DNA from: Paragorgia papillata | Taxonomy: Eukaryota; Cnidaria; Anthozoa; Scleralcyonacea; Coralliidae | DNA: 64,000 bases | Reading direction: 5' to 3' | Assembly: GCA_035771165.1 (NCBI GenBank) | Contig: JAWNZC010000469.1 | Span: forward strand, 1,142,001 to 1,206,000 | Shown: piece after piece, positions 29,501-40,336 of the stretch | Layout: the number at the start of each line of letters is the position of its first letter | How positions within the stretch are numbered: position 1 is the first letter of the stretch | The notes under the pieces: model-generated | The model's database searches: none | What the model was told of the DNA's origin: nothing | What the model saw: the letters and a program-made list of their open reading frames with translations, nothing else | Program-made: the position numbers and the translations under genes

Positions 29501-32500
29501 ACCCCCCTCCCTCCAATAAGCCCTCCTCCCTCTTATACCCCCTTCCCTCTAATAAGCCCCCCTCCCTCTAATAACCCCCCTCCCTCTAATAACCCCCCTC
29601 GCTCTAATAAGCCCTCCTCCCTCTAATAACCCCCTTCCCTCTAATAAGCCCTCCTCCTTCTAATAAGCACCCCTCCCTCTAATACTCCCTCCCTCTAATA
29701 AGACCCCTCCCTCTAATACCCCCTCCCTCTAATAACCCCTCTCTCTCTAATAACCCTTCTCCCTCTAATAACCCCCCTCCCTCTAATACCGCCCTCCCTC
29801 TAATAACCACCCTCCCTCTAACACCTCTCCCTCTAATAAGCCCCCCTCCCTCTAGTACCCCCTCCCTCTAATAAGCCCTCCTCCCTCTAATAACCCCTCT
29901 CTCTAATACCGCCCTCCCTCTAATAACCGCCCTCCCTCTAATAAGCCCCCCTCCCTCTAATAAGCCCCCCTCCCTCTAATAAGCCACCCCTCCCTCTAAT
30001 AAGCCCCCCTCCCTCTAATAAGCCACCCCTCCCTCTAATAAGCCCTCCTCCCTCTAATAACCACCCTCTCTCTAATACCGCCCTCCCTCTAATAACCGCC
30101 CTCCCTCTAATAACCGCCCTCCCTCTAATACCCCTCCCTCTAATAAGCCCCCCTCCCTCTAATAAGCCACCCCTCCCTCTAATAAGCCCCCCTCCCTCTA
30201 ATAAGCCACCCCTCCCTCTAATAAGCCACCCCTCCTTCTAATATGCCCTCCTCCTTCTAATAAGCCCCCCTCCCTCTAATACCCCTCCCTCTAATAAGCC
30301 CTCCTCCCTCTAATACCCTTCCCTCTAATAAGCCCTCCTCCCTCTAATAAGCCACCCCTCCCTCAAATAAGCCCCCCTCCCTCTAATAAGCCACCCCTCC
30401 CTCTAATAAGCCCCTCCCCCTCTAATAAGCCACCCCTCCCTCTAATAAACCCTCCTCCCTCTAATAAGCCCCTCCCCCTCTAATAAGCCCCCTCCCTCTA
30501 ATACCCCTCCCTCTAATAACCCCCTCCCTCTAATAAGCCCTCCTCCCTCTAATAACCCCCCTCCCTCCAATAAGCCCTCCTCCCTCTTATACCCCTTCCC
30601 TCTAATAAGCCCCCCTCCCTCTAATAACCCCCCTCCCTCTAATAACCCCCCTCCCTCTAATAATCCCCCTCGCTCTAATAAGCCCTCCTCCCTCTAATAA
30701 CCCCCTTCCCTCTAATAAGCCCTCCTCCTTCTAATAAGCACCCCTCCCTCAAATACTCGCTCCCTCTAATAAGACCCCTCCCTCTAATGCCCCCTCCCTC
30801 TAATAACCCCTCTCCCTCTAATAACCCTTCTCCCTCTAATACCACCCTCCCTCTAATAACTACCCTCCCTCTAATAAGCCCCCCTCCCTCTAATACCCCC
30901 TCTCTCTAATAAGCCCTCTTCCCTCTAATAACCCCCCTCTCTCTAATACCGTCCTCCCTCTAATAACCGCCCTCCCTCTAATACCCCTCCCTCTAATAAG
31001 CCCCCCTCCCTCTAATAAGCCACCCCTCCCTCTAATAAACCCTCCTCCCTCTAATAACCCCCCTCCTTCTAATATGCCCTCCTCCTTCTAATAAGCCCCC
31101 CTCCCTCTAATACCCCTCCCTCTAATACCCCTCCCTCTAATAAGCCCCCCTCCCTCTAATACCCCTCCCTCTAATACCCCTCCCTCTAATACCCCTCCCT
31201 CTAATAAGCCCCCCTCCCTCTAATACCCCCTCCCTCTAATAAGCCACCCCTCCCTCTAATAAGCCGCCCCTCCCTCTAATAAACCCTCCTCCCTCTAATA
31301 AGCCCCTCCCCCTCTAATAAGCCACCCCTCCCTCTAATAAGCCCCTCCCCCTCTAATAAGCCACCCCTCCCTCTAATAAACCCTCCTCCCTCTAATAAGC
31401 CACCCCTCCCCCTTTAATAAGTTCCCCCTTGACAACAGTAATCATGTGATCTTACCTATTTCTCCCAATTTCTCCAGAATATCATCAACATCCAAGTCAT
31501 CTATTTTCTCGTTTTCATATTCAATCTTGCCATCATGCACAGGCTTCAAATTCTTTGGACTCTCATTCTTGACATGTTCAATATTTTCTTCAATCATCTT
31601 CTGGGAGGAAAGTACTTCTTCAATGCTGCCTTTCTCCAAAAGACTCCTTGGTAGACCAACTGAGTTATTCACCTTATCAACATAACTCTTTATGCCATCC
31701 TGTTGTTTGCTCAGATCTGTGTGCATTTCATTATAAATCTTGTCTACTTCGTTAATCATAAGCTGAGCTTTCTCGTCTAGCTTCTCCACGAATTTTTTCA
31801 AGATGTCTTCTTTCTGTTGAGTGATTCTGGCCTTGACCTTCTTGGCGTTCTCTTCAAGAAAGTGTGTGACCTTGCTGATAGCTTCCAGTGCTTCCTTGGC
31901 CTCAGATAACTTCCCGTCTAGAGAGGCACAGCCTGATCTTAATGATTCTCTTTGCTTCTCAGCTACTTCGTCAACCGAGAGACATGAATGATTTTGTTTG
32001 ATGTGATTCAAGAGCATACAATGACTACAGATCAGTTCTTTGCATGTCTCGCAATAGAACTTAAGGGTCTCGTTCTCATGTTTCTTGCAGTAAAGTTTTG
32101 TTCTGATCTTGCCTTGGTTCTCAGCTTGACTCAACTCGTTTATTGATAGCACAGTGTGTTTCTTGTTGCTTGGCCACATTTCGTGAGACGCGAAACATTT
32201 TTTGCACATGAACATCTCACAAGTTGTACATCGACTAACGGCTGGCTCTTGGCAATGAGAACATTTAGAAACCTTTGCTTGTCGTTGAATCGCCATGACG
32301 TCTAACATATTTCGGATAAAATGACTGCTCGCCATTCCTGCTACTTCATCTTTTGGTTTCAGATTAAATTCTGACCGACATGTCGGACAGTTGAATACTT
32401 CAATCTCTTTACCAGCTGCTTCCTCACGATGGCGTTTTACAAACTTCTCTAAACAGATTTTGCAAAACGAGTGTAAGCAAGGCATTAATGTTCGTGGTTC

Positions 32501-32584
32501 GTTCAAAGTTTCTAAGCAAATGGAACATGTCAGTAAGGATTCTAGTTGATCAACTGGAACGGCGTCGGTTGAAGAAGTAGCCAT
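24992..32584 (-). CDS. RING/B-box/coiled-coil/TLDc protein, copy 2 (intact)
   Basis: Exons are 32,584-31,456, 28,742-28,497 and 25,299-24,992. Donors GTAAGA and GTATAT and acceptors TTTGTTTAG and TTTATTTCAG keep the frame (1,129+246+308 = 1,683 nt; 560 residues). The RING has C20, C23, C36, H38, C41, C44, C66 and C69. Two B-box-type zinc domains lie at about 108-143 and 166-201, a coiled coil at about 205-320, and the TLDc domain from about 385 to the final FTPTEIEVFY. The first half is TRIM-like, so E3 ubiquitin ligase activity is expected. The TLDc tail in place of the usual B30.2, NHL or filamin domain is unusual. Intron 1 contains the G-rich minisatellite; intron 2 contains a 1.6 kb insert. 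I place the start at MATSS, conserved in copies 1 and 2. Confidence 0.85.
26581..28202. mobile_element. 1.6 kb insertion in intron 2 of TLDc copy 2
   Basis: Units 1 and 3 read from GCTGTTGTTTTTTT directly into AACTATTGTACAAG. Unit 2 has about 1.6 kb in between. It includes an inverted repeat near 27,112-27,204 (GCAGCCAATCT ... AGATTGGCTGC) and short frames without a family match. Likely a non-autonomous or decayed element; its ends show no clear inverted repeats. Confidence 0.5.
29065..31432. repeat. Intronic minisatellite, CCCTCCCTCTAATAAG unit
   Basis: About 2.4 kb of 15-19 bp units variable in C number (CCCCCCTCCCTCTAATAAG and relatives). It lies in intron 1 of TLDc copy 2, so the transcript is G-rich, with GGGAGGGG per unit and strong G-quadruplex potential. 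The same array is about 0.4 kb in copy 3 (47,180-47,575) and absent in copy 1. Confidence 0.95.
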
Positions 32585-33149
32585 TGTAGACAACGTTTTG
32601 TTCAAAAAGTGTAGTAGTTTCGTGTGTTGATACTCAGTTTATAGTTAAACTGCAATGCCGACGGAAAGCGAAAGTGTTGGAAGTCGTTGTCTCTGAATTC
32701 TCAGTAAATGGTAATACGATTCTTGGTAAACTATCAAATATCCTGCTGTGATTGGTTTTCTATTTAGATATTCCTGTTTATATTTGCATCTTTTTAACTA
32801 TACACTCAGCCTGGAGTACAATATATAGACTAGAGAACATCGCTTGCTTTTGCCAAGGAGCGAAACAGCCGAAACTGACGTGAATGCCTTGCATAACGAA
32901 TTAAATCTCATTTATATACATCATGGTGACACATGAAAAGTATTTTTACTGTTGCGTTTACACTTTTGATCAATTCTAGCATTTTCAAAATTATTAATCT
33001 CTTGGAAAACCACGTGGTGAATATGTTGGGCTATTGTGATGTCACGAGCATTTCCGAGCCAACGATTACAAATAGCTTTGGTTACCTTTGCAAACTGTTG
33101 AAATGAGAAAGAGGCGCCGCCATACGACACAGTTCAGACCATGGATCCC
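32585..33149. other. Upstream region of TLDc copy 2
   Basis: Only partly alike to the upstream regions of copies 1 and 3: the 5' UTR block and ATCCTGCTGTGATTGG are kept, then similarity fades. A 69-residue minus frame at 32,921-33,130 has no family match. No further gene seen. Confidence 0.35.
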
Positions 33150-33335
33150 AGCTAAGCCCTAGCCGTTGATTTTACGGAGGGAGGAAAACCGTAGCCTGCG
33201 AATACAGCCGCCTCACATCGACTAAAGTCTACTCACATGAGTCCCAAGCTCGAGAACGGGGCTGTTCCCAGACGGTCACCCATCCATCCAAGTACTAACC
33301 CCGTCCAACTGGGCTTAACTATTGGTGAGAGGCAG
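33150..33335 (-). repeat. 5S rRNA-derived SINE, inverted copy
   Basis: The reverse complement of this stretch carries TTAAGCCCAGTTGGACGG, TTAGTACTTGGATGG and GACCGTCTGGGAA, followed by the same non-5S tail as the copy at 12,845-13,030. A few bases are duplicated (GGATGGATGGG), so it is not a functional 5S gene. Confidence 0.75.
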
Positions 33336-33358
33336 CGCCCTAACAGCACACGTCATCC

Positions 33359-34938
33359 CAACCTCGTACCCAGAGTTTTATCTCCGCTCCCCCGCCCCCG
33401 CCCACCGCTGCGAAAAGACCCTGGTCCAGGCTGGTCACGTGTCGTCTATCAAGATTTTCGACTGTGGGAGTATCCCCTGCGTGAATAGTCGAAGAAATGC
33501 ATGTATACGTATGTTGTTTTGTTTTCTGGTATTAGATTTTGAAATGAATGGTTAAACCGGTGATACGATTTTAAAATTGAAACAAGTTGTTTTGACAGCT
33601 ATTGTTTTTTGTTTATAATAAATCACTGCGTTTATTTAAGTTTACAATGAAGAAAGTTTTTGATGTTCCCATCGTTTAATAATCGTCAACCTGGGTGCTT
33701 ACATTATACAATATATAGTCGATTAATCGATATCTTATTATCATTTTTCTATTTATATAAACTCCAGTTAATCCGCAAATTTGATCTTTCGTCTCTTGAT
33801 CATGAAATATGAATACGCCACTACGAAAACTGTTGCCGATCCTCCATTCGGCAAAGTATATTAAAATATCGAACAATAGTATTAATCAACGACAAATAAA
33901 CAAAAATAAACAGTACTAAAATAGTAAAATATTTGAAACCAAGATCATTCTATAATGCTATAGCAAGACACAAGACACATTAATTTAATAAGGCAAAGGT
34001 GAAATTTGAACCTTTGTTGTCTGCATTTCTAAATGCGCTGCCGTTGTTTACTTAAATAAATAGTACTTTCAGTAGACATCAAGAAAGCGGGCGAGTCTTA
34101 TCGATTTTTCTGCTTCTTTGCTGTCACAAACTTCTTGTCCGATAAAGAAACCCCCGTTACGTATATTTTAGTTTTGATCGTTTTAAACGCAACAACCTAT
34201 TAATACCCGCCGCTTTTCGGACTATTAATAATAACACGTCGCATTAAATTATAGTTCCTCGCCAATTGTTTAAAATATAATAGGTACGGATATCGACTAA
34301 CCTTTTTAAAATGAACTTGAAAATTGGCATTTTATATCAAATATATTTATCAATTATCATGTTCGTGGACGACTGACCATAATTTTGTCCGCATGAGAAA
34401 TGGTCAAAACAACGCAGCACAGTAAACCTCACAGTTGATAATGAAATGGAAGACTGTTTCAAATTGTCAATATAAACAATAAAATACGTATGTGTTTCAC
34501 CTGTACGTTGTTGAATACCACACGTGAAAGCTGCCGTTATATTTAAGTGAATACGTCCAGTTAAAAGCCTCGCGATTCGAATGCTTAAAACGAATATTCT
34601 CCAATCAATAACACATGTCGCCAGCGCTACAAAGCCAGCAAAATATTGATCTTTGAGACTTTGGCATTCTTATTAAATTATATCTCCTTTCGGATTGTTT
34701 CTCCAAGCCGTTGTGCACCTTTCGTGAGTCGTGACATTTCATCTGGCCAGATGTTTTGCGTTTTGTATAAACACTATTCGTCGGTAAGTCTAGAAAGTTT
34801 TTTGTACCACCCTACCCACACTAAATTTATTTTGTACTGCCCATATTTTGGGCAGCACGTGACCAGCCTGGACCAGGGTCTTTTCGCAGCGGCGGCCGGG
34901 GGCGGGGGAGCGGAGATAAGACCCTGGGTACGAGGTTG
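33359..34938. mobile_element. 1.58 kb DNA transposon with 83-bp TIRs and 9-bp TSD
   Basis: The left terminus 33,359-33,441 starts CAACCTCGTACCCAG and ends GGTCACGTG. The right terminus 34,856-34,938 is its near-perfect inverse. ACGTCATCC flanks both sides (33,350-33,358; 34,939-34,947). Long inverted ends and a 9-bp target duplication are the mark of Mutator-like elements, so that class is inferred. The interior has only short frames, so it is non-autonomous. It sits 24 bases beyond a 5S-derived SINE. Confidence 0.8.
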
Positions 34939-34947
34939 ACGTCATCC

Positions 34948-35392
34948 GTGCTCCCTGTTTTCACTTTGCTCTGTAATACATAACCTGATGCAAACACTCG
35001 TGTAATAAGTTTGGTAGAATTCGAACTTTCGAAGGTGCTTACGTAAATTGTTGAATTCGTTGTTGTCGTCATCGTTTTCTAGTTATAAAACATGACAAGC
35101 ACACTGTGGAAGCATAACAAGAATTAGAATTATTTACATTGAATGCGTTTCTTTTACATTCCTTCGTTACATCATGATTGGTCAGATAAAGTTACATTCT
35201 TATATTAAACAACAATGTTTATAGAGTTAAGAGCATTACTTAACAAAATAAAACCCATGCGTGGGGTGTTGGTGGCACAGTGGTTAGCGCACATGCCTTT
35301 CACCTATGTGAACATAGGTGGCCATTTTTTATTATTTCTGAATTATGAGTATTTTTACATCAATTACGCAATGAAAGCTCAGCAGTTTTTCG
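34948..35392. other. Mostly featureless, with a tRNA-like SINE head
   Basis: GGTGGCACAGTGGTTAGCGC at about 35,268-35,287 resembles a tRNA-type A box used in SINEs; no B box follows, so it is at most a fragment. No gene seen in the rest. Confidence 0.3.
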
Positions 35393-36081
35393 TCACTTCT
35401 GTAGCTGTTCCTTTGTTGCGCCAATCTTTTTCGGCATCTTGTGACTCGTACTGTCTTCAATTTCCTTCGCTTTATAATAGTGAGGTGCAACTTCTAGTAA
35501 CCACATGTTCTCAATTTCGAAAACCTGGGGGAAGGAAATAAAAAATAGATCATATTTTCCGTGTGTGTGTGTACTGAAATAGATCACAGATTACTTCACA
35601 GCGTGCAAAGAATAAAAATGAATGGATGGACGGTTGGAAAGAAGGACGGGCGGTTGGAAAGAAGGACGGACGGAGAGAGGGAGAAAGATATGGATAGATG
35701 AATGAAATGAACAAATAAATGAAAGGATGAATGACTATAGTCTGAGCTGCTGCAATACCTGTCTCATAAATTCCTTGGTGGTAAAAACAAGCTCATGGTA
35801 AATCACCCAACGAGGTTTGTCTTCAAACAGACTACTGTTTGGATGGATCATGACGGTCTGGAAAGAAACAAAAATTGAACTACAATGTTGCAAAAGCACT
35901 GCAAACGAGGCTTTGGTGCTCCTTCACAAAAAACAACCTTCCCTTCCTCCCCTTACAACGCGGACGGCGAAAAATGTTAAAAAATCACCCCCTGCGCAAC
36001 TGGATCTCAGGATGTGCCTGCGTTCGTTTGTTCGTGCGGTATCAATTATTGCTTTTCATCTGACGTCACGGGGGGCATATC

Positions 36082-36455
36082 AGGGACCTTAAGATCTACG
36101 AGGGCAACTTCGAGGACGACGTCCTTCAAACAAAAGCATTATTCGTGCAAAACAAAGATAATGAATAATTTCTAGTCCCAAGAGTAATCTGAACACCATC
36201 CTCGCTCTGTATACAACGCCACTCAGAGCATTTTCACGTCTTCAGGACGACGATGACTCGTGGGCTGACGAGAACTGTTGTAGTGTTGTCTGAGATTGCC
36301 TTAACACAGACACTGCAACCGTTTTAAAACTTTGAAAATTATAAAACAAGCTTCAAGTATTGAATACAGTAGTCAGTTAACCGTGACTTCTTTTTAATGC
36401 TAAAATTTGAATTGCTTTTTAACCGCCGTCGTCGTCCTAGCATCTTAAGGTCTCT
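36082..36455. mobile_element. Short inverted-repeat element in DHX16 intron
   Basis: AGGGACCTTAAGATCTACGA at the left is mirrored by CTAGCATCTTAAGGTCTCT at the right, with a GACGACG/CGTCGTC-rich inner part. About 374 bp, non-coding, MITE-like. Confidence 0.55.
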
Positions 36456-37017
36456 AATATTACTGCACAGAAACAACGAAATGGCGGCCATATTGGTGCA
36501 CAATCCTTATCTTATAGGAATTTAAATCTATTCTTATTCAAATATTTCGTATTGTTTTACCACCCCAACGGGACCACCGATGACGTGAGTGAAAACGATC
36601 CATAGTAAGCGACGTTTTAAACGGCAAACAAGACGCCCGCTAGGCATTAACTCGGGCTACTGGGCATGGGCAATGGGATGGTGATGTGGAGAACGAGATT
36701 GGTGGAGGAGGATATGTTACTAGAAAGCTAGTTAGAAAGCACACTCACTTGTTTTACAAAGAACAATTTTTTATTGAGTGACATTTTGTGCACATATTAC
36801 ACTTTAATATTTTAGTTATTGTTAATAAATTGTTTAGATGGTGTTCACAGATCTGGCGTAACGATATCTGAAGGCCGCAACAGCACTGGTCTTGCTATAT
36901 GTCAAATTAGCATCACCATGTTCAATTGTACATACTTTTGGCATTCTTACATATAAGTTTCGGTGTTCACATAATTATACTGTATAACTTTGGCATTGAT
37001 ACATATACTTAACCAGA
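36456..37017. other. No feature recognised
   Basis: Intronic-type AT-rich sequence between the MITE and the 37-kb tandem repeat. No coding frame with family support and no clear repeat end. Confidence 0.3.
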
Positions 37018-37330
37018 TATGTCAATGTTATAAAGTCATTTAATACCAGAGTAATAAATTGGTGGTTCACGGTTTAATAGTCCAACTCCAACTTTGTGGT
37101 CTTAGAGCCCTATACTTCAGACACCAGTGTTAATTTGTTTGCACTTTCATCAGTACCACATATTTCAATGTTATAAAGTCATTTAATACCAGAGTAATAA
37201 ATTGGTGGTTGACAGTCCAACTCACAACTCCAACTGTGTGGTCCTAGAGGTCCTTTACTTCAGACACCATGTTAATTTGTTTGCTCTTTCATTAATACCA
37301 GATGTCAATGTTATAAAGTCATTGAACATC
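37018..37330. repeat. Tandem repeat of about 140 bp, 2.2 copies
   Basis: TCAATGTTATAAAGTCATT recurs near 37,023, 37,164 and 37,306. The intervening segments both contain ACCAGAGTAATAAATTGG, TCCAACT and TACTTCAGACACCA. It abuts the 3' end of the Helitron fragment and may be part of that element's tail. Confidence 0.6.
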
Positions 37331-37735
37331 TTTCATTGTAAGATAAAGCTTCAATTTGCTCATCAGTCATGTTTTTGCCTTGAGTTCTAGCTATAATCTG
37401 AAACAATTCAGACCATCTAAGATCAGCACATGATAATGTCATAAACCATGTTGGAATCCCAAGTTGTTTTACCATGGCTACTACTTCATACATAAATTTT
37501 TGCCAGTAGGGTGGTGTGCCTGGAATTTGCCTTAAAAACAAATATGCCTGATCTTGACAAATTAAGCCTTTTAACTTGCTTACATCTGATTTTATTTGTG
37601 ATGCAGTTACAGGTTGGCCATGAATTTTTTTTAAGGCTATATTAATACTATCCGATACTTTTTTTTGTTCCGTTATAAATTGTGCAAAGATAAATTTTGC
37701 ATAGCGAGATCTGGACTCTGAATTATAAGACTATG
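37311..37735 (-). pseudogene. Helitron replication-initiator (Rep) fragment
   Basis: The minus frame reads KIHGQPVTASQIKSD, then QAYLFLRQIPGTPPYWQKF and VKQLGIPTWFMTLSCADLRW before stopping. This is the N-terminal helicase-like region of Helitron Rep proteins, upstream of the HUH nuclease. No HUH motif, second catalytic region or helicase is present, and no start is visible, so this is a 5'- and 3'-truncated remnant. It lies in an intron of the broken DHX16 gene. Confidence 0.75.
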
Positions 37736-37940
37736 AGTTACTAGCAGTAACTTTTACAGATAACTGCAGATTATTTGGTTTCTCAAATGACTGTAAATTA
37801 TCAAGCGACATGTTACTGGTATCTGATACTATAAACATGTGCTCGAACAAAATCTGTGAATAAACGATTGATAACAAATACATATAGCAGACAATAATGC
37901 ACACAGTTGATGAAACAATGAAAACAAACCTAATGTTTAC

Positions 37941-38303
37941 CTTTATATCACTGTTGTATGAATTGTGAGTTACTAACTTCAGGACTGGAAGAGTTGGACA
38001 TCCAGTTTCAAGGTAATACTTTCCAGCACAATACGTAGAGTATACGCAGTTTGTTAAAATGAACTTGATATTGATATAACTTTGATTGTTTATGCTTTTG
38101 GCTTTCATATAAGTACTGTTGGCATTCATAGATATTAACTTGGCATACATAGGTAACTTGGCATTCATAGTTGGTTGATCGCAGAAGAACCCGTGTCGAA
38201 ATTGCTCATACTTTAGTGTAGGTTCACTGCGATCGATAGTATCGGCGTGTGCAGTTGTAAGCATTGTGAGCGTATTTAAGAACAAGATACTTGCCAGCCA
38301 CAT
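37941..38303 (-). CDS. Possible first exon of a secreted protein
   Basis: An ATG at 38,303 starts MWLASILFLNTLTMLTTAHA, a good signal peptide, and the frame stays open for 121 codons to a plausible donor (AAG followed by GTAAAC at 37,940). It has a cysteine-containing segment (FILTNCVYSTYCAGKYYLETGC). No family match. No second exon is evident because Helitron debris follows. It could be an orphan exon or a decayed gene. It lies inside a DHX16 intron on the same strand. Confidence 0.35.
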
Positions 38304-38987
38304 AACTGATCCCAGACAATTCTAAGCAACAGGCAAGAACACTTCGAACCACTCAGTCGAAAAGAAAGGCCATAAATCCACAATGCTGGCCACATGTCGT
38401 GCTAGATATAGTTACATGCCTCAGTTTCGCAAAGTTTATTGGTCAATATCGCCAGCGGCCGCGCAGAGGACTAATAACGCGACACATAAAAATAAAAATA
38501 AAAAAATAAAAAATAATCGCGAAACCTAGACTCGTCTACCATAGGTAGCCCGAGTAAAAAGGGCACCACCTTTTAGCCCTATGTCTGTTTTTTTGTATCT
38601 ACTGTACATGCGAGTAGACACTATGTCAGCATGCAAGGTTTTGCCATGTTAGCTAAGTAACAATAGAATATTCTTCTGGACCAATCAAATTTCAGAAGGT
38701 TTTTCCGATCGAATCACATCCCGAGTCAGTCCGAGAAGTCTTCTGACGCACTAGATACATGTACGCCCAAGCGTGCCTATTTGTATATATAAACTGAAAG
38801 CCCGACGTTCAAAGTCATTTTATGTTTTGCTTGTTGTTGAATGAAGGTAGTACCCGTGTTGATGTTTCACAGTTCTGTACTGTCCACCCTTACCAAGATG
38901 AGCAGTATGGTAGAAGAATCATGCAGTAAAAGCCTAGAAGATAAAGAAATGATTTCGCGATTATTATGTAGAAGGCCTTCATCAACA

Positions 38988-39077
38988 TTGAGCAAGCTGA
39001 TGAGCAAATGTATAGTGGAGTTTGAATAATTATTGAGCAAGCTGATGAGCAAATGTATAGTGGAGTTTGAATAATTA
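38988..39077. repeat. 45-bp tandem duplication
   Basis: GAGCAAGCTGATGAGCAAAT through TTTGAATAATTATT occurs twice in a row with no visible change, so it is recent. Confidence 0.75.
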
Positions 39078-39126
39078 TTATGGGCCAGCCAGCTGAGGTG
39101 GAGAATAATGATCTAGGTGCTATTCC

Positions 39127-39822
39127 GAGTGACGAACCATACCGGGGCCAGTAGAGAAAAACTCGCTCTAGAAAACCGAAGGTCGCGGGTTCGAATCCCA
39201 GCGGCGGTCGAGTTTTTCTCTATAATAATAATAATAATAATATGCGTTTATTAAAACTCTTTGCAGCATAGCTGAATTACGAGTTTATTAATAGGGATAA
39301 TACAGGTTATAGGATGATAATACTTACAAGTTATGGAATTTAAAATCTATAAATTTTTGTAAATTTATAAAAGTGGACCATGCATGCCACTTGTATTCAA
39401 GTATATAAAGGTAATATTAATATTTACATGTTATACAATTTGAAAATCTATCAGTTTTTGTAAAGTTTATAAAGGTAGAATGACTTGCAGGTCTCAAGTT
39501 ATATGTATGACTAGTACTGGTACAACTATTATAGTTAAAAAGTTGTTTAAGAGGTCCAGTTAATTTATTGTCTTTTGGAAATTTCTTACATATATCGTCT
39601 CTTCTCTTAACTAATGTTTCGAGACCAGCTCTAATCAGCGACACTTCATATGAGGTATCAGGATTAATTATTTTCATTGCTCTCTTTTGTACCCTTTCTA
39701 TTTTGGCACTTAAGTAGTCAGGGATTGCAGACCACACTGGGGCTGCATACACGAGAATTGGTCTGACTAAACTGCAATATACCGTTATACCGTTATACTC
39801 ACCCGGTGTGGTTCGTCACTCG
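39127..39822. repeat. Region bounded by a 22-bp inverted repeat
   Basis: CGAGTGACGAACCATACCGG at the left (39,127) is mirrored by CCGGTGTGGTTCGTCACTCG at the right end. Inside lie a tRNA-like B box (GGTTCGAATCC near 39,190) framed by AGAGAAAAACTCG/CGAGTTTTTCTCT arms, an ATA microsatellite and a LINE fragment. It may be two SINE heads in opposite directions around a LINE tail, or the ends of one composite element. Confidence 0.45.
39221..39785 (-). mobile_element. 3' fragment of a non-LTR retrotransposon
   Basis: The minus frame at 39,752-39,417 reads YAAPVWSAIPDYLSAKIERV, QKRAMKIINP and ETLVKRRDDICKKF, the C-terminal region after the reverse transcriptase in CR1/L2-like LINEs. It ends, as such elements do, in a short microsatellite (ATA repeats at 39,224-39,243). 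5'-truncated and non-functional. Confidence 0.7.
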
Positions 39823-39879
39823 GAGAAACACCTGATTAACTTGCGTAGCCAGCATTCGGGGGGGGGGGAGCTTGAGTTA

Positions 39880-40336
39880 AAGAGCGAGAGAAAGAATAGG
39901 GTGAAGAGCGAGAGAAAGAATAGGGTGAAGCACGAGAGAAAGAATAGGGTGAAGAGCGAGAGAGAGAATAGGGTGAAGAGCGAGAGAGAGAATAGGGTGA
40001 AGAGCGAGAGAAAGAATAGGGTGAAGAGCGAGAGAAAGAATAGGGTGAAGAGCGAGAGAAAGAATAGGGTGAAGAGCGAGAGAAAGAATAGGGTGAAGAG
40101 CGAGAGAAAAAATAGGGTGAAGAGCGAGAGAGAGAATAGGGTGAAGAGCGAGAGAAAAAATAGGGTGAAGAGCGAGAGAGAGAATAGGGTGAAGAGCGAG
40201 AGAAAGAATAGGGTGAAGAACGAGAGAAAGAATAGGGTGAAGAGCGAGAGAAAAAATAGGGTGAAGAGCGAGAGAAAGAATAGGGTTAAGAGCGAGAGAA
40301 AAAATAGGGTGAAGAGCGAGAGAAAGAATAGGGTGG
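39880..40336. repeat. 24-bp minisatellite (GTGAAGAGCGAGAGAAAGAATAGG)
   Basis: Nineteen or so near-identical 24-bp units. As 24 is a multiple of three and units lack stops, frames are open on both strands (for example NRVKSERK repeated), which is not evidence of coding. It lies beside the broken DHX16 exon. Confidence 0.92.

Larger units (their letters stand above)
21675..33135. repeat. Segmental duplication unit 2
   Basis: Collinear with unit 1 from the TATTAAATCAAAAACTC block through the TLDc gene. It is longer because of insertions: a MITE (21,995-22,173), a large microsatellite (23,386-23,743), a 1.6 kb insert (26,581-28,202) and a 2.4 kb intronic minisatellite. It contains the only copy in the window with a full RING/B-box gene and intact frames. 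Confidence 0.85.

Noticed and set aside
29065..31432. CRISPR-like regular array
   Set aside because: Units are contiguous without spacers and lie in a eukaryotic intron; it is a minisatellite.
29065..31432. Telomere-like repeat
   Set aside because: The unit CCCTCCCTCTAATAAG is not TTAGGG or its complement.
39150..39220. tRNA gene
   Set aside because: A B box is present but no complete cloverleaf or acceptor pairing could be drawn.
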